Notes under the pieces: model-generated
Database searches by the model: none
Told to the model about the DNA's origin: nothing
Seen by the model: only the letters and a program-made list of their open reading frames with translations
Shown here: piece by piece, positions 56,047-63,686 of the stretch
Numbering within the stretch: the first letter of the stretch is position 1
How the letters are laid out: each line of letters opens with the position of its first letter
DNA from: an uncultured Mediterraneibacter sp.
Lineage (GTDB): Bacteria; Bacillota; Clostridia; Lachnospirales; Lachnospiraceae
Direction: 5' to 3'
Assembly: GCF_934309415.1 (NCBI RefSeq)
Contig: NZ_CAKRDI010000009.1
Coordinates: 41,038-105,037, forward strand
DNA length: 64,000 bases
Program-made: the position numbers and the translations under genes

Positions 56047-57687
56047 TTAAGCAGAAACAGTAAGGACTTCCTCTGCAATATTTCTTGAATGGTCAGAGAT
56101 ACGTTCCAGACATACAAGTGCATCAAGATATACGATACCTGCATCAGTATTACATTTATTATCAGCCAGTCGTTTCATGTGACCGGAACGAAGGCGGATT
56201 TCCAGATCATCTGCCTGACTTTCTTTTTCAATTACTTTCATAGCTTTCTCTTTGCTGTTCTCAACAAATGCTTCCAGTGCATATCTGTAACTGTCTGCAC
56301 AGATTTCGATCATCTCTTTCATCTCCTGTGTACCAGTTGCTGTAAATGTAGCATTGCGGTCTTTTAATGTCTCAGCAAATTCAGTCATATTTTCACAGTA
56401 ATCACTGATTCGCTCAATATCAGAGAGAATCTGCAACAGGCTTGCAAGACGCTGATGCTCCTTTTCATTCACAGAAAGAGAACTCAGACGAATGGTATAA
56501 TCAGTAATTCCTTTACAAAGTCTGTCTACAGTACTTTCATCTTCTTTAATGTCGGCAATCTGATCTGCATCTCTTGTGAAGAGAACATCCTTTGATTTCT
56601 CTACGGCGCGAAGTACAATATTACCCATACGTTTACTCTCGCTGATTACAGACTGAATTGCGATAGAAGGTGTCTCTAACATACGTTCATCAAGCAGAAC
56701 AGCACTTTCTTCTTTCTCTGCCGGGTCAGCTTTCTCGAATTTCTTCGCAAGCTTGATAATCAGATTGGAGAACGGGAATAATAATACAGTTGTTCCGATA
56801 TTAAAGATTGTATGCACCGTACTGATTTCTGTCTGGCTGATGAGTCCTTTTCCAAAGTCCGGTACGACAACTTTGAACATTATGATTGCAAAGATGCTGA
56901 AAAGAATTGTACCGATAATATTGAATAACAGATGCATGATAGCAGCGGTTTTGGCATTCTTTTTAGCTCCGATACTTGACATCATCGCAGTTACACAGGT
57001 ACCGATGTTCTGTCCCATGATAATATATACCGCTGCACTTACCGGAACCAGTCCCGCAGCTGCAAGACTCTGCAGAATACCGACAGATGCAGAGGAACTC
57101 TGGATGACCGCGGTAACAACTGCACCGGTGATAATACCCAGGAACGGATTATGTCCCAGTGAAACAAATGCAGTACGGATTGCTTCTACTTCCTGTAATG
57201 GAGCTACAGCACTTGACATCGTTGTGATTCCCACAAACAGCAGACCGAATCCAATGATAATGCTTGAAATGTCTTTTGTAGTTCTGCGGCCGCCTGTGAG
57301 CATCAGGATAACACCTAACATAATTGCGATTGGTGCCAGATTTCCTGGACTTAAGAATTTGGCCCATTCAGCACTGGATACCAGCCATCCGGTAACAGTT
57401 GTACCGATGTTTGCACCCATGATGACGCCCATTGCCTGAGACAGGTTCATGATTCCGGCATTTACAAAACCAACGACCATAACTGTCGTTGCAGATGAAC
57501 TCTGGATTACAGCAGTAATCAAAGCTCCGAGAAGCACGCCCATGAATTTGTTTTTCGTCAGTGCTTTCAACAGGGATTTCATCCTACTTCCGGCTGCATT
57601 TTCAAGTCCCTGAGACATGATCTGCATTCCGTAAATAAACATCCCCAGTCCCCCGATAAAAGGGATGATAATGCTTGCGTAATTCAT
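56047..57687 (-). CDS. Na/Pi cotransporter-family protein with PhoU-like tail
   Basis: This 546-residue protein is a bacterial type II sodium-phosphate cotransporter. Two QSSSATTV repeats (VIQSSSATTVMVVGF and VIQSSSASVGILQSL) mark the Na/Pi core, and a C-terminal PhoU-like helical domain begins about residue 335 after the last membrane helix. It moves phosphate, or controls phosphate flux, across the membrane. The start at 57687 follows AGGAGGAAA. A longer frame to 57720 enters a repeat and is rejected. Confidence 0.92.
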   Translation of the reverse strand: MNYASIIIPFIGGLGMFIYGMQIMSQGLENAAGSRMKSLLKALTKNKFMGVLLGALITAVIQSSSATTVMVVGFVNAGIMNLSQAMGVIMGANIGTTVTGWLVSSAEWAKFLSPGNLAPIAIMLGVILMLTGGRRTTKDISSIIIGFGLLFVGITTMSSAVAPLQEVEAIRTAFVSLGHNPFLGIITGAVVTAVIQSSSASVGILQSLAAAGLVPVSAAVYIIMGQNIGTCVTAMMSSIGAKKNAKTAAIMHLLFNIIGTILFSIFAIIMFKVVVPDFGKGLISQTEISTVHTIFNIGTTVLLFPFSNLIIKLAKKFEKADPAEKEESAVLLDERMLETPSIAIQSVISESKRMGNIVLRAVEKSKDVLFTRDADQIADIKEDESTVDRLCKGITDYTIRLSSLSVNEKEHQRLASLLQILSDIERISDYCENMTEFAETLKDRNATFTATGTQEMKEMIEICADSYRYALEAFVENSKEKAMKVIEKESQADDLEIRLRSGHMKRLADNKCNTDAGIVYLDALVCLERISDHSRNIAEEVLTVSA

Positions 57688-57708
57688 ACGTTTCCTCCTG
57701 TTGACCTT

Positions 57709-57773
57709 GTTACTGTTCACAGAAATTACTGTTTAGATGTTATCCGCGAACAGTAATAAGTGAACAGTTACTT
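57709..57773. repeat. Family A-derived repeat, two hairpins
   Basis: Contains GTTACTGTTCACAG, TTACTGTTTAG and a right part ending GTGAACAGTTAC. It looks like a rearranged or deleted copy just upstream of the Na/Pi gene. Confidence 0.6.
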
Positions 57774-57924
57774 AACACATGTTTTACAAATATTTTCGAT
57801 ACATGCGATATTGTAAAATGTATGTGTACTTTTTTTACAATAACATCGTTAGTAACAAAATACAACCTTATTTTACAAAGCAGCAATAAATGATAATAAA
57901 TTTTAAATAGGTGCTGAATCTGTA

Positions 57925-58068
57925 GTTACTGTTCACAGGTAACCTGCAAACAGTAACGTATCTCGCCATTTAGAATCGCCTACGGCGATGGGCGAGATAC
58001 ATTCAGGACAAAACGTGCATCCTCCATGCCAATCAGCGGAGTGATTGACATGGGAGTGAACAGTAACA
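57925..58068. repeat. MITE-like element, family A, full copy
   Basis: This 144 bp element has 12 bp terminal inverted repeats (GTTACTGTTCAC and GTGAACAGTAAC) and three internal hairpins. Nearly identical from the second hairpin onward to the copy at 62127-62269. Its right end overlaps the stop codon and last residues of the LysR gene on the other strand. Confidence 0.85.
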
Positions 58069-59013
58069 ATCTGTATACAAGGTTGGGACAATTTCACGAA
58101 ATAAATCCAGCATGAGTGCCAGGTGTTTATTCTGATACTGATTTTTTCGGTAGATCAGACAGATTTTCCGGGTGTCATGATAGTGCTCAATAGAAAAGTA
58201 AGTTACATTTTCGGCAAAACGCTTTTGTCCTGCAAAATATTCCGGGATAAAGGTGGCTCCCAGTCCACGACTTGTCAGTGTCAGGGCAGACTCCACATTG
58301 GAGCAGGTAATACTGGTTTCCGGATAGAGAGAACAGGTCTCGAAGATACGGCGGCTCATCTGGCCGATGACCTGCTTTTCTGTCAGCAGGATAAAAGGCA
58401 GAGAAAGTTTTATTTTGTCAAGCTGTATCATTTTATGGCTGGCTGCAGGAAGATCTGAATCAGAAGCAAACACTGCATGTGAAACGTGTGGCAGCAAGGA
58501 GTTTGGAACAGCAAGCAGGATGTGTTCTTCTGCAAGAAGTTCACTCTGATAATTCAGGGCATCCGGATGTGGAACATCGATCATTAGGTCCAGTTCATTC
58601 TGTTCCAGAAGTTCTTTTAATGCATAAGTAGGTTCTTCGATAATCTGTACATCACAGTTTCCGGCTTCGGCATAAAAACGTTCCAGTATTTCGGGCAGCA
58701 TGATCACACTGCGGTGGGGACTGAGTCCAATACGGATCTTGTGACGAAGATGATTAGAAATATCGTCCAGTTTATCGATGAGGGACTGCTTGGAGCGAAG
58801 AGAAGATTCTGCCCATTCATAAAACAATTCTCCGGCATAAGTAAGAGTCAGTTCACCATTTTTCCGTTCAAAGAGGGAAGTTCCCAGTTCTTTTTCCAGA
58901 GTTTTCAGACTCATGGAAAGAGAAGGCTGTGAAATATAGAGTTTCTGTGCAGCCTTTGTGATATTTTGCTCACGGGCGATAGTAATAACATAGTGTAATT
59001 GATTCCAGTTCAT
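58033..59013 (-). CDS. LysR-family regulator beside the chromate transporters
   Basis: This 326-residue LysR regulator starts MNWNQLHYVITIAREQNITKAAQKLYISQPSLSMSLKTLEKELGTSLF, with an effector domain from residue 90. GGAGAA precedes the chosen start at 59013. It is divergent from the chromate transporter pair across 305 bp. The last dozen residues, ending CYCSLPCQSLR, and the stop codon lie inside a family A repeat, so the C-terminus has been re-made by the repeat. It is likely still functional because these residues are beyond the effector fold. Confidence 0.86.
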   Translation of the reverse strand: MNWNQLHYVITIAREQNITKAAQKLYISQPSLSMSLKTLEKELGTSLFERKNGELTLTYAGELFYEWAESSLRSKQSLIDKLDDISNHLRHKIRIGLSPHRSVIMLPEILERFYAEAGNCDVQIIEEPTYALKELLEQNELDLMIDVPHPDALNYQSELLAEEHILLAVPNSLLPHVSHAVFASDSDLPAASHKMIQLDKIKLSLPFILLTEKQVIGQMSRRIFETCSLYPETSITCSNVESALTLTSRGLGATFIPEYFAGQKRFAENVTYFSIEHYHDTRKICLIYRKNQYQNKHLALMLDLFREIVPTLYTDCYCSLPCQSLR

Positions 59014-59318
59014 AAAAATTCTCCATTCTGCCATCAGGCGTTGACATAAATTTTCCTGAAAAAGTAGTAAATGCGGTAGTCAGATTTTTCTGAATCACTA
59101 TCATACTAAAATTGTGAAATAAATAATGCAAAAATAGTGCTTATTATTTATAGAATACCGTTTTAAATACACCAATTCAACAGAATATAAGTAAAAACTA
59201 TATTTTTTATATAAAAACATATATTTCACTTATAATTATAAGGCTGATAAAATAAATAACGAACGAAGGTAAAGAAAAGTTTAAATAAAACCTTGAATTC
59301 AGAAGGAAGTGTTAGAAA

Positions 59319-60059
59319 TTGTATGAAGTGAAAAATACAGGAATTCATAAAAGAAAAGAAGAAATTTTCAAAAATAGAAAGTCTGTTTCTTCGAAAACAG
59401 AGGAAAGGGATTATAAACCTAAAGTATCCGAAGAAACAAGAAAAAATCCAGAAAATATGACAATACTTGAAAAAATGAAAATGGGCATTGAATTATTTTT
59501 ATTTTTCTTCAAGATTGGCTGTTTTACATTTGGCGGTGGCTGGAGTATTCTGGCTCAGATGGAGCAGGAATTTGTGGACAAAAGAAAATGGCTTACGCAA
59601 TCAGAATTATTAGATATGGTAGCGGTGGGAAGATCTGTTCCGGGAATTATGATTACGAATATCAGCATGATTTTCGGATATTCTATGGGAGGAGTCTTCG
59701 GAGGATTTTGTGCAGCACTGGGAATGACAGCACCGGCAATTTTAATTCTCTCTGTTGTGACCTTATTTTACAGCAAACTGAAAGACAATATCTGGTGCGC
59801 GGGAGCTCTCAGAGGCATTCGCTGTGCAGTTGTTCCGATTATAGCAAGTGCGGCACTGTCACTGGGAAAAGCAGCGTTCAAAACGAAGGTATCCATTGCT
59901 GCCGGAATGATTGCATTGCTTCTGTGTATCTTTACAGACATAGGAAATATAGAACTCGTGTGTCTGGGAGTGGCAGCAGTGCTGATCTGGCAGGGATATA
60001 TAAAACTTACATCTAAGAAACGAAGCAGAAAAGCGAGTATTATGGATAAAGAGATATAG
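59319..60059 (+). CDS. Chromate transporter family protein, first half
   Basis: This 246-residue protein has a single CHR domain (half-size type): FFFKIGCFTFGGGWSILAQMEQEFVDKRKWLTQSELLDMVAVGRSVPGIMITNISMIFGYSMGG. About six helices follow. The first 46 residues are a polar extension, not typical for the family. I took the TTG at 59319 with AGAAGGAAG upstream. The ATG at residue 47 (MTILEKMK) is a possible shorter start. It should pair with the next gene's product to form the full transporter. Confidence 0.82.
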   Translation: MYEVKNTGIHKRKEEIFKNRKSVSSKTEERDYKPKVSEETRKNPENMTILEKMKMGIELFLFFFKIGCFTFGGGWSILAQMEQEFVDKRKWLTQSELLDMVAVGRSVPGIMITNISMIFGYSMGGVFGGFCAALGMTAPAILILSVVTLFYSKLKDNIWCAGALRGIRCAVVPIIASAALSLGKAAFKTKVSIAAGMIALLLCIFTDIGNIELVCLGVAAVLIWQGYIKLTSKKRSRKASIMDKEI

Positions 60060-60090
60060 AATAAATGATTTAATTGCAGGGGAAAGAAAA

Positions 60091-60645
60091 ATGGGAACAT
60101 TAATACAATTATTTCTGGCTTTTATGAAAATCGGGTTTACCAGCTTTGGGGGAATGTCAATGGTTCCTTTGATCCTGGAAGAAATGAGATCACATCATTG
60201 GATGTCAACGGAAGATTTATCCAATCTGATTGCGATTGCGGAGATGACGCCGGGACCACTGGGAATCAACTGTGCAACATTTGCGGGGGAACGCACAGCA
60301 GGAGTGATCGGAGGAATCGTGGCAGTTGCAGGAGTACTGATGCCGGCATTTACATTGACATTGGTGACGGCAATCTGCTTCGAAAAGTTTAAAGAGAGCA
60401 GTTTGTTTACTAATATTCTGCTGGTCTTAAAACCAATCTGTATTGTTCTGATCGTGATGACCATTGTACAGCTTACAGGAGAAAATTATTTTACAGAACA
60501 TAAGACAGATCTGTGTGCCTGTGGAATCGGAGTGGTGATGTTTTATCTGATTCTGAAAAGAAAATGGTCTGTGCCGAAAGTGATTGGATTGTCTGCGGTG
60601 ATTGGAATTGGGTTCTATACTATAATTCCATTAATTTTAAAGTAG
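60091..60645 (+). CDS. Chromate transporter family protein, second half
   Basis: This 184-residue half-size CHR protein has FMKIGFTSFGGMSMVPLILEEMRSHHWMSTEDLSNLIAIAEMTPGPLGINCATFAGERTAGVIGG with about six helices. It lies 31 bp after the first half. Short-chain CHR pairs act as heterodimers in characterised cases. In an anaerobe without chromate stress the physiological substrate may be another oxyanion, perhaps sulfate. GGGGAAAG precedes the start. Confidence 0.87.
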   Translation: MGTLIQLFLAFMKIGFTSFGGMSMVPLILEEMRSHHWMSTEDLSNLIAIAEMTPGPLGINCATFAGERTAGVIGGIVAVAGVLMPAFTLTLVTAICFEKFKESSLFTNILLVLKPICIVLIVMTIVQLTGENYFTEHKTDLCACGIGVVMFYLILKRKWSVPKVIGLSAVIGIGFYTIIPLILK

Positions 60646-60684
60646 GTATATTGAAAAATGAACATTGTATTTTAGTTATTTTAG

Positions 60685-60766
60685 AATGTGTTTAAAATCT
60701 AATTCTATAATCTGTACGCAATTATATTGGTGTGAAGATTTGGAAATGTATTTTAAACACATTTTT
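60685..60766. terminator. 14 bp inverted repeat after the chromate transporter pair
   Basis: AATGTGTTTAAAAT at 60685-60698 and its exact complement at 60750-60763 enclose a 51 bp loop and are followed by T residues. It is either a terminator or a small palindromic repeat. Confidence 0.55.
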
Positions 60767-60890
60767 CATTCCTGATTCTGTTTCATAACAGAAATATTCT
60801 GAAAATATATTAAGTTTACTTGCAGTGAGTCAGTGACCGTCTATATAATAGAGAAAAATGACACAGTAAAAACAGAAAGGACAGAGAAAA

Positions 60891-61430
60891 ATGATTGAAC
60901 AGATTGTAGAGTATAATCAGAAATTTGTAAATGAAAAGGGATATGAGCCATATCTTACAAGTAAGTATCCGGATAAGAAGCTGGCAATTCTGACCTGTAT
61001 GGATACACGTTTGACAGAACTGCTTCCGGCAGCACTTGGAATCAAAAACGGTGATGCGAAAATTATTAAGAATGCCGGCGGTGTGATCACACATCCTTAC
61101 GGTAGTGTTGTGAGAAGTCTTCTTGTGGCAATCCTTGAACTTGGTGTGGAAGAAGTTATGGTAATTGGACACACGGATTGTGGAGTACAGGGCATGAACG
61201 GTGAAAAACTTCTGGAAGAACTGGTCGAGAGGGGAATAAAACAGGAGCATATTGATGTGATTCGTCACAGCGGTGTGAACCTGGAAGAGTGGCTTGGTGG
61301 TTTTGAGTGCGTGCAGCAGTCTGTTGAAGATACCGTATATGCACTGAAAAATCATCCACTGATGCCGAAGGATATCAATATTCAGGGATTTATTATGGAT
61401 TCGGAGACGGGAGCGTTGCTTGCTGTTTAA
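60891..61430 (+). CDS. Beta-class carbonic anhydrase
   Basis: This 179-residue beta-carbonic anhydrase of the short type has zinc ligands Cys36 (in LTCMDTR), His94 and Cys97 (in VIGHTDCGVQ), with Asp38-Arg40 forming the usual dyad. The AGGVITHPYGS block is also typical. It hydrates CO2 to bicarbonate in the cytosol, useful for carboxylation reactions. GAAAGGACAGAG precedes the ATG. It is monocistronic. Confidence 0.93.
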   Translation: MIEQIVEYNQKFVNEKGYEPYLTSKYPDKKLAILTCMDTRLTELLPAALGIKNGDAKIIKNAGGVITHPYGSVVRSLLVAILELGVEEVMVIGHTDCGVQGMNGEKLLEELVERGIKQEHIDVIRHSGVNLEEWLGGFECVQQSVEDTVYALKNHPLMPKDINIQGFIMDSETGALLAV

Positions 61431-61524
61431 AGCAATGATGACAATAGTAATTTATAAATCATTATTTTGTATATTCGTGGTTGCCCTTGTGGGTCTTTGC
61501 TATGAGATCTTCAAGGGTAAACGT

Positions 61525-61640
61525 AGATAGCCGCCAACTACTGGTCATAGCTGGCGGCTGTTGTAAAATAGCTTGAAATTATAACCGGGTAGTCGCTTGC
61601 GGTTTCCTTTTTGTATTCTTAATATATAGCATATCAGAGT
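61525..61640. repeat. Decayed copy of the type I toxin-antitoxin 3' region
   Basis: It parallels 61957-62070: a GCCGCCA/TGGCGGC stem, a middle stretch, a CGCTTGCGGTT block where the intact locus has CCCCTTGTGGGCGGTT, and the ATATATAGCATATC end. No toxin frame remains. Confidence 0.5.
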
Positions 61641-61646
61641 GTAAGA

Positions 61647-61715
61647 TTCACTCAGGCAAAACGTGCATCCTCATGGCTAATCAGCAAAGTGATTAGCTAT
61701 GGTTTGAACAGTAAC
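61647..61715. repeat. Family A element, decayed right part
   Basis: ATTCACTCAGG, then AAAACGTGCATCCTC and AATCAGCAAAGTGATT, ending TGAACAGTAAC. It matches the last 70 bp of the full element with small deletions. Confidence 0.65.
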
Positions 61716-61755
61716 CCAAAAGTCAGTTGCCGCCTGCTGCTATAAATAAAAGTGA

Positions 61756-61784
61756 TTGCGAGTCAATTATTGCTATGATATACT
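61756..61784 (+). promoter_or_regulatory. Toxin promoter
   Basis: TTGCGA and TATACT with 17 bp between, about 65 bp upstream of the small toxin frame. Confidence 0.7.
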
Positions 61785-61850
61785 CTGAGTAGAACAACCG
61801 TGTTACAGGGTGGCGGACCTCTATTCTTACATAGAATGGGGGTGGTGCTG

Positions 61851-61943
61851 ATGAACAATAATCATTTTGATTTTAAAGATCTTATGGCTTTTGGCATGTT
61901 CATTCTTGCATTGCTGACATTCGTTTTTACGTTTATCAGATAA
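61851..61943 (+). CDS. Type I toxin, holin-like small membrane peptide
   Basis: This 30-residue peptide has a short polar start (MNNNHFDFKD) and one hydrophobic helix (LMAFGMFILALLTFVFTFIR). It matches the putative holin-like toxin peptides common in Firmicutes (TxpA/BsrG style). It would insert in the membrane and depolarise or disturb the envelope when not silenced. A GGGGGTGGTGCTG stretch provides the ribosome site, and a pairing region 5' of it may sequester it. A strong promoter lies upstream, and a convergent antisense promoter lies past its end. Confidence 0.8.
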   Translation: MNNNHFDFKDLMAFGMFILALLTFVFTFIR

Positions 61944-61956
61944 TGTTTTAAGGCAT

Positions 61957-62054
61957 AGAAAAACCACCCTCTAAACTTTGGCGAGTTAGGGTGGTGATTC
62001 TATAATTACTTTTTCTAACGAGGTCAACCCCTTGTGGGCGGTTGTTCTCTTTAC
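61957..62054 (-). ncRNA. Predicted antisense antitoxin RNA
   Basis: About 100 nt on the minus strand from the promoter at 62061-62089, ending in a strong terminator. There ACCACCCT and AGGGTGGT pair, then TTTTT follows (61958-61996). It would base-pair with the 3' untranslated part of the toxin mRNA, as RatA does with txpA. The exact 5' end is an estimate. Confidence 0.65.
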
Positions 62055-62060
62055 GTCTTA

Positions 62061-62089
62061 AATATAGCATATCGGGCAGCAGTATGCAA
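62061..62089 (-). promoter_or_regulatory. Antitoxin promoter
   Basis: On the minus strand TTGCAT (62084-62089) and TATATT (62061-62066) are 17 bp apart. It faces the toxin gene. Confidence 0.7.
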
Positions 62090-62126
62090 GGGTGACATCA
62101 GAAGTTATACTGCTCTTGCCGGATTT

Positions 62127-62269
62127 GTTACTGTTCACAGCATAGCTGTAAACAGTAACGTATCTCGCCATTTAGAATCGCCTACGGCGATGGGCGAGAT
62201 ACATTCAGGACAAAACGTGCATCCTCCATGCCAATCAGCGGAGTGATTGACATGGGAGTGAACAGTAAC
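62127..62269. repeat. MITE-like element, family A, full copy
   Basis: A 143 bp element with GTTACTGTTCAC and GTGAACAGTAAC ends. Almost identical to the copy at 57925-58068 from the second hairpin onward, so one of them moved recently. Confidence 0.85.
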
Positions 62270-62368
62270 CCGGATTTTACAAAATCATCAATCTTAATAA
62301 ATATTAAGGCAACTCTCATTCTCTCTGTAAGATTCCACCTATATGATAAGTACAAGAAACCAAAATAA

Positions 62369-62466
62369 ATGCCAGCCGGACAGGCCGCCAGACCTGATCC
62401 GGCACCGCGGGAAAAAGGCCGGGAATGCCAACCCGGACCGCCGGCGGAGTAACAATCAGGTTACAC
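62369..62466 (+). promoter_or_regulatory. GC-rich structured leader of citrate lyase set 3
   Basis: A stretch far richer in GC than its surroundings. ACCTGAT (62392-62398) and ATCAGGT (62455-62461) close a stem that contains further pairs (TCCG with CGGA, GGCCGGG with CCCGG-CC around GAATGCCAA). It lies directly ahead of the citD ribosome site. I do not recognise it as a known riboswitch class. Confidence 0.5.
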
Positions 62467-62486
62467 AGATGAAGGAGGAATATGTG

Positions 62487-62786
62487 ATGGAGATCTTAAG
62501 ACCTGCTGTAGCGGGAACACTGGAATCCAGTGACTGCCAGGTGACAGTTGAAGAGGGAGATGGCACAATTGAATTAACGCTGGACAGCGCAGTAATCAAT
62601 CAGTACGGAAATCAGATCAAGAAGGTAGTATATGAGACATTGGGAAACTTGGGAATTGACAATGTCAGAATTTCAATCGTAGATAAAGGTGCACTGGACT
62701 GCACAATCAAGGCAAGAATCGAAGGAGCTGTATATCGTTCCATTGGACAGATTGAACATTTACCATGGGGAGGTGCCATCAGATAA
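62487..62786 (+). CDS. citD: Citrate lyase acyl carrier protein, set 3
   Basis: This 99-residue protein has prosthetic-group Ser14 in AVAGTLESSD and DKGALDCTIKARIE. The start at 62487 follows GAAGGAGG by eight bases and places Ser at position 14, as in the other two copies. Longer frames upstream enter the structured leader and are rejected. The TAA shares a base with the citE start. Confidence 0.95.
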   Translation: MEILRPAVAGTLESSDCQVTVEEGDGTIELTLDSAVINQYGNQIKKVVYETLGNLGIDNVRISIVDKGALDCTIKARIEGAVYRSIGQIEHLPWGGAIR

Positions 62787-63685
62787 TGAATCCGAATAAA
62801 AAACGTTTAAGAAGAACCATGATGTTTTTAAATGCACAGAAACCGGGACTGATCAAAGATCCATATATTTACAAACCGGATTCTATCATGCTTGACTTAG
62901 AAGATGCAGTAGCAGAGAATCAGAAAGATGTGGCAAGATTTTCACTGTATCATGCATTAAAGACAATCAATTACAGAGGATGTGAGAGAGTTGTCAGAAT
63001 CAATGCGCTGGATACACCTTACTGGAAAGAAGATATCCGCTGTTCTGTAGCCGGTGGATGCGATGCAATCCGTATCCCGAAGACAGAGTCAGCACAGGAT
63101 GTAAAAATGGTAGAGCGTGAAGTGCAGTATGCAGAGCGTGAGTTCGGAAGACCGGAAGGAAGCGTTCTGATCATGGCGGCTGTAGAGTCTGCAAGAGGTG
63201 TCATGAAAGCCCTGGATATCTGCGAATCTTCCGAGAGACTTTTCGGTATCGCACTTTCAGGTGGAGATTACACAAAGGATCTTCAGACACATATCACAGG
63301 AACAGGAATCGAGCTGATGGGAGCAAGACAGAATCTTGTAATTGCAGCAAGAGCAGCAGGAATCCAGTGTTTCGATACAGTTTACACAGACCTGGACAAC
63401 ATGGAAGGATTCAGACAGGATGTTGAGACAATCCATCTGATGGGATTCGATGGAAAATCTATCATTAACCCAAGACAGATCAATGTGGTACATGAGATCT
63501 ACACACCAACACAGAAAGACATCATTTTTGCAGAGAAAGTTGTAAGAGAGATTGATTCCAAGAAAGCACAGGGAATCGGAGTATTTACTGTAGATGGTAA
63601 GATGATCGACATTGCATTCTATGACGGTGCAAAGAGAACCATTGAACTGGCAAAAGCTTCAGGCGTATATAAGGGGGAATTGTAA
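62786..63685 (+). CDS. citE: Citrate lyase beta subunit, set 3
   Basis: This 299-residue CitE is close to identical in layout to set 1, with RRTMMFLNAQKPGLIKDPYIYKPDS, LDLEDAVAE and SGGDYTKDLQTHITGTG. Only scattered positions differ. It should cleave citryl-ACP. Its ATG shares a base with the citD stop, and citF begins two bases after its own stop. Confidence 0.95.
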   Translation: MNPNKKRLRRTMMFLNAQKPGLIKDPYIYKPDSIMLDLEDAVAENQKDVARFSLYHALKTINYRGCERVVRINALDTPYWKEDIRCSVAGGCDAIRIPKTESAQDVKMVEREVQYAEREFGRPEGSVLIMAAVESARGVMKALDICESSERLFGIALSGGDYTKDLQTHITGTGIELMGARQNLVIAARAAGIQCFDTVYTDLDNMEGFRQDVETIHLMGFDGKSIINPRQINVVHEIYTPTQKDIIFAEKVVREIDSKKAQGIGVFTVDGKMIDIAFYDGAKRTIELAKASGVYKGEL

Positions 63686-63686
63686 G

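Noticed and set aside
62360-62466. Cobalamin riboswitch before citD set 3
   Set aside because: A few blocks look similar (GCCAG, GACCTG) but the conserved B12 box and the order of elements are not present.
62343-62486. N-terminal extension of citD set 3
   Set aside because: It would translate the structured leader; the internal ATG at 62487 has a proper ribosome site and places the prosthetic-group Ser at position 14 as in the other copies.
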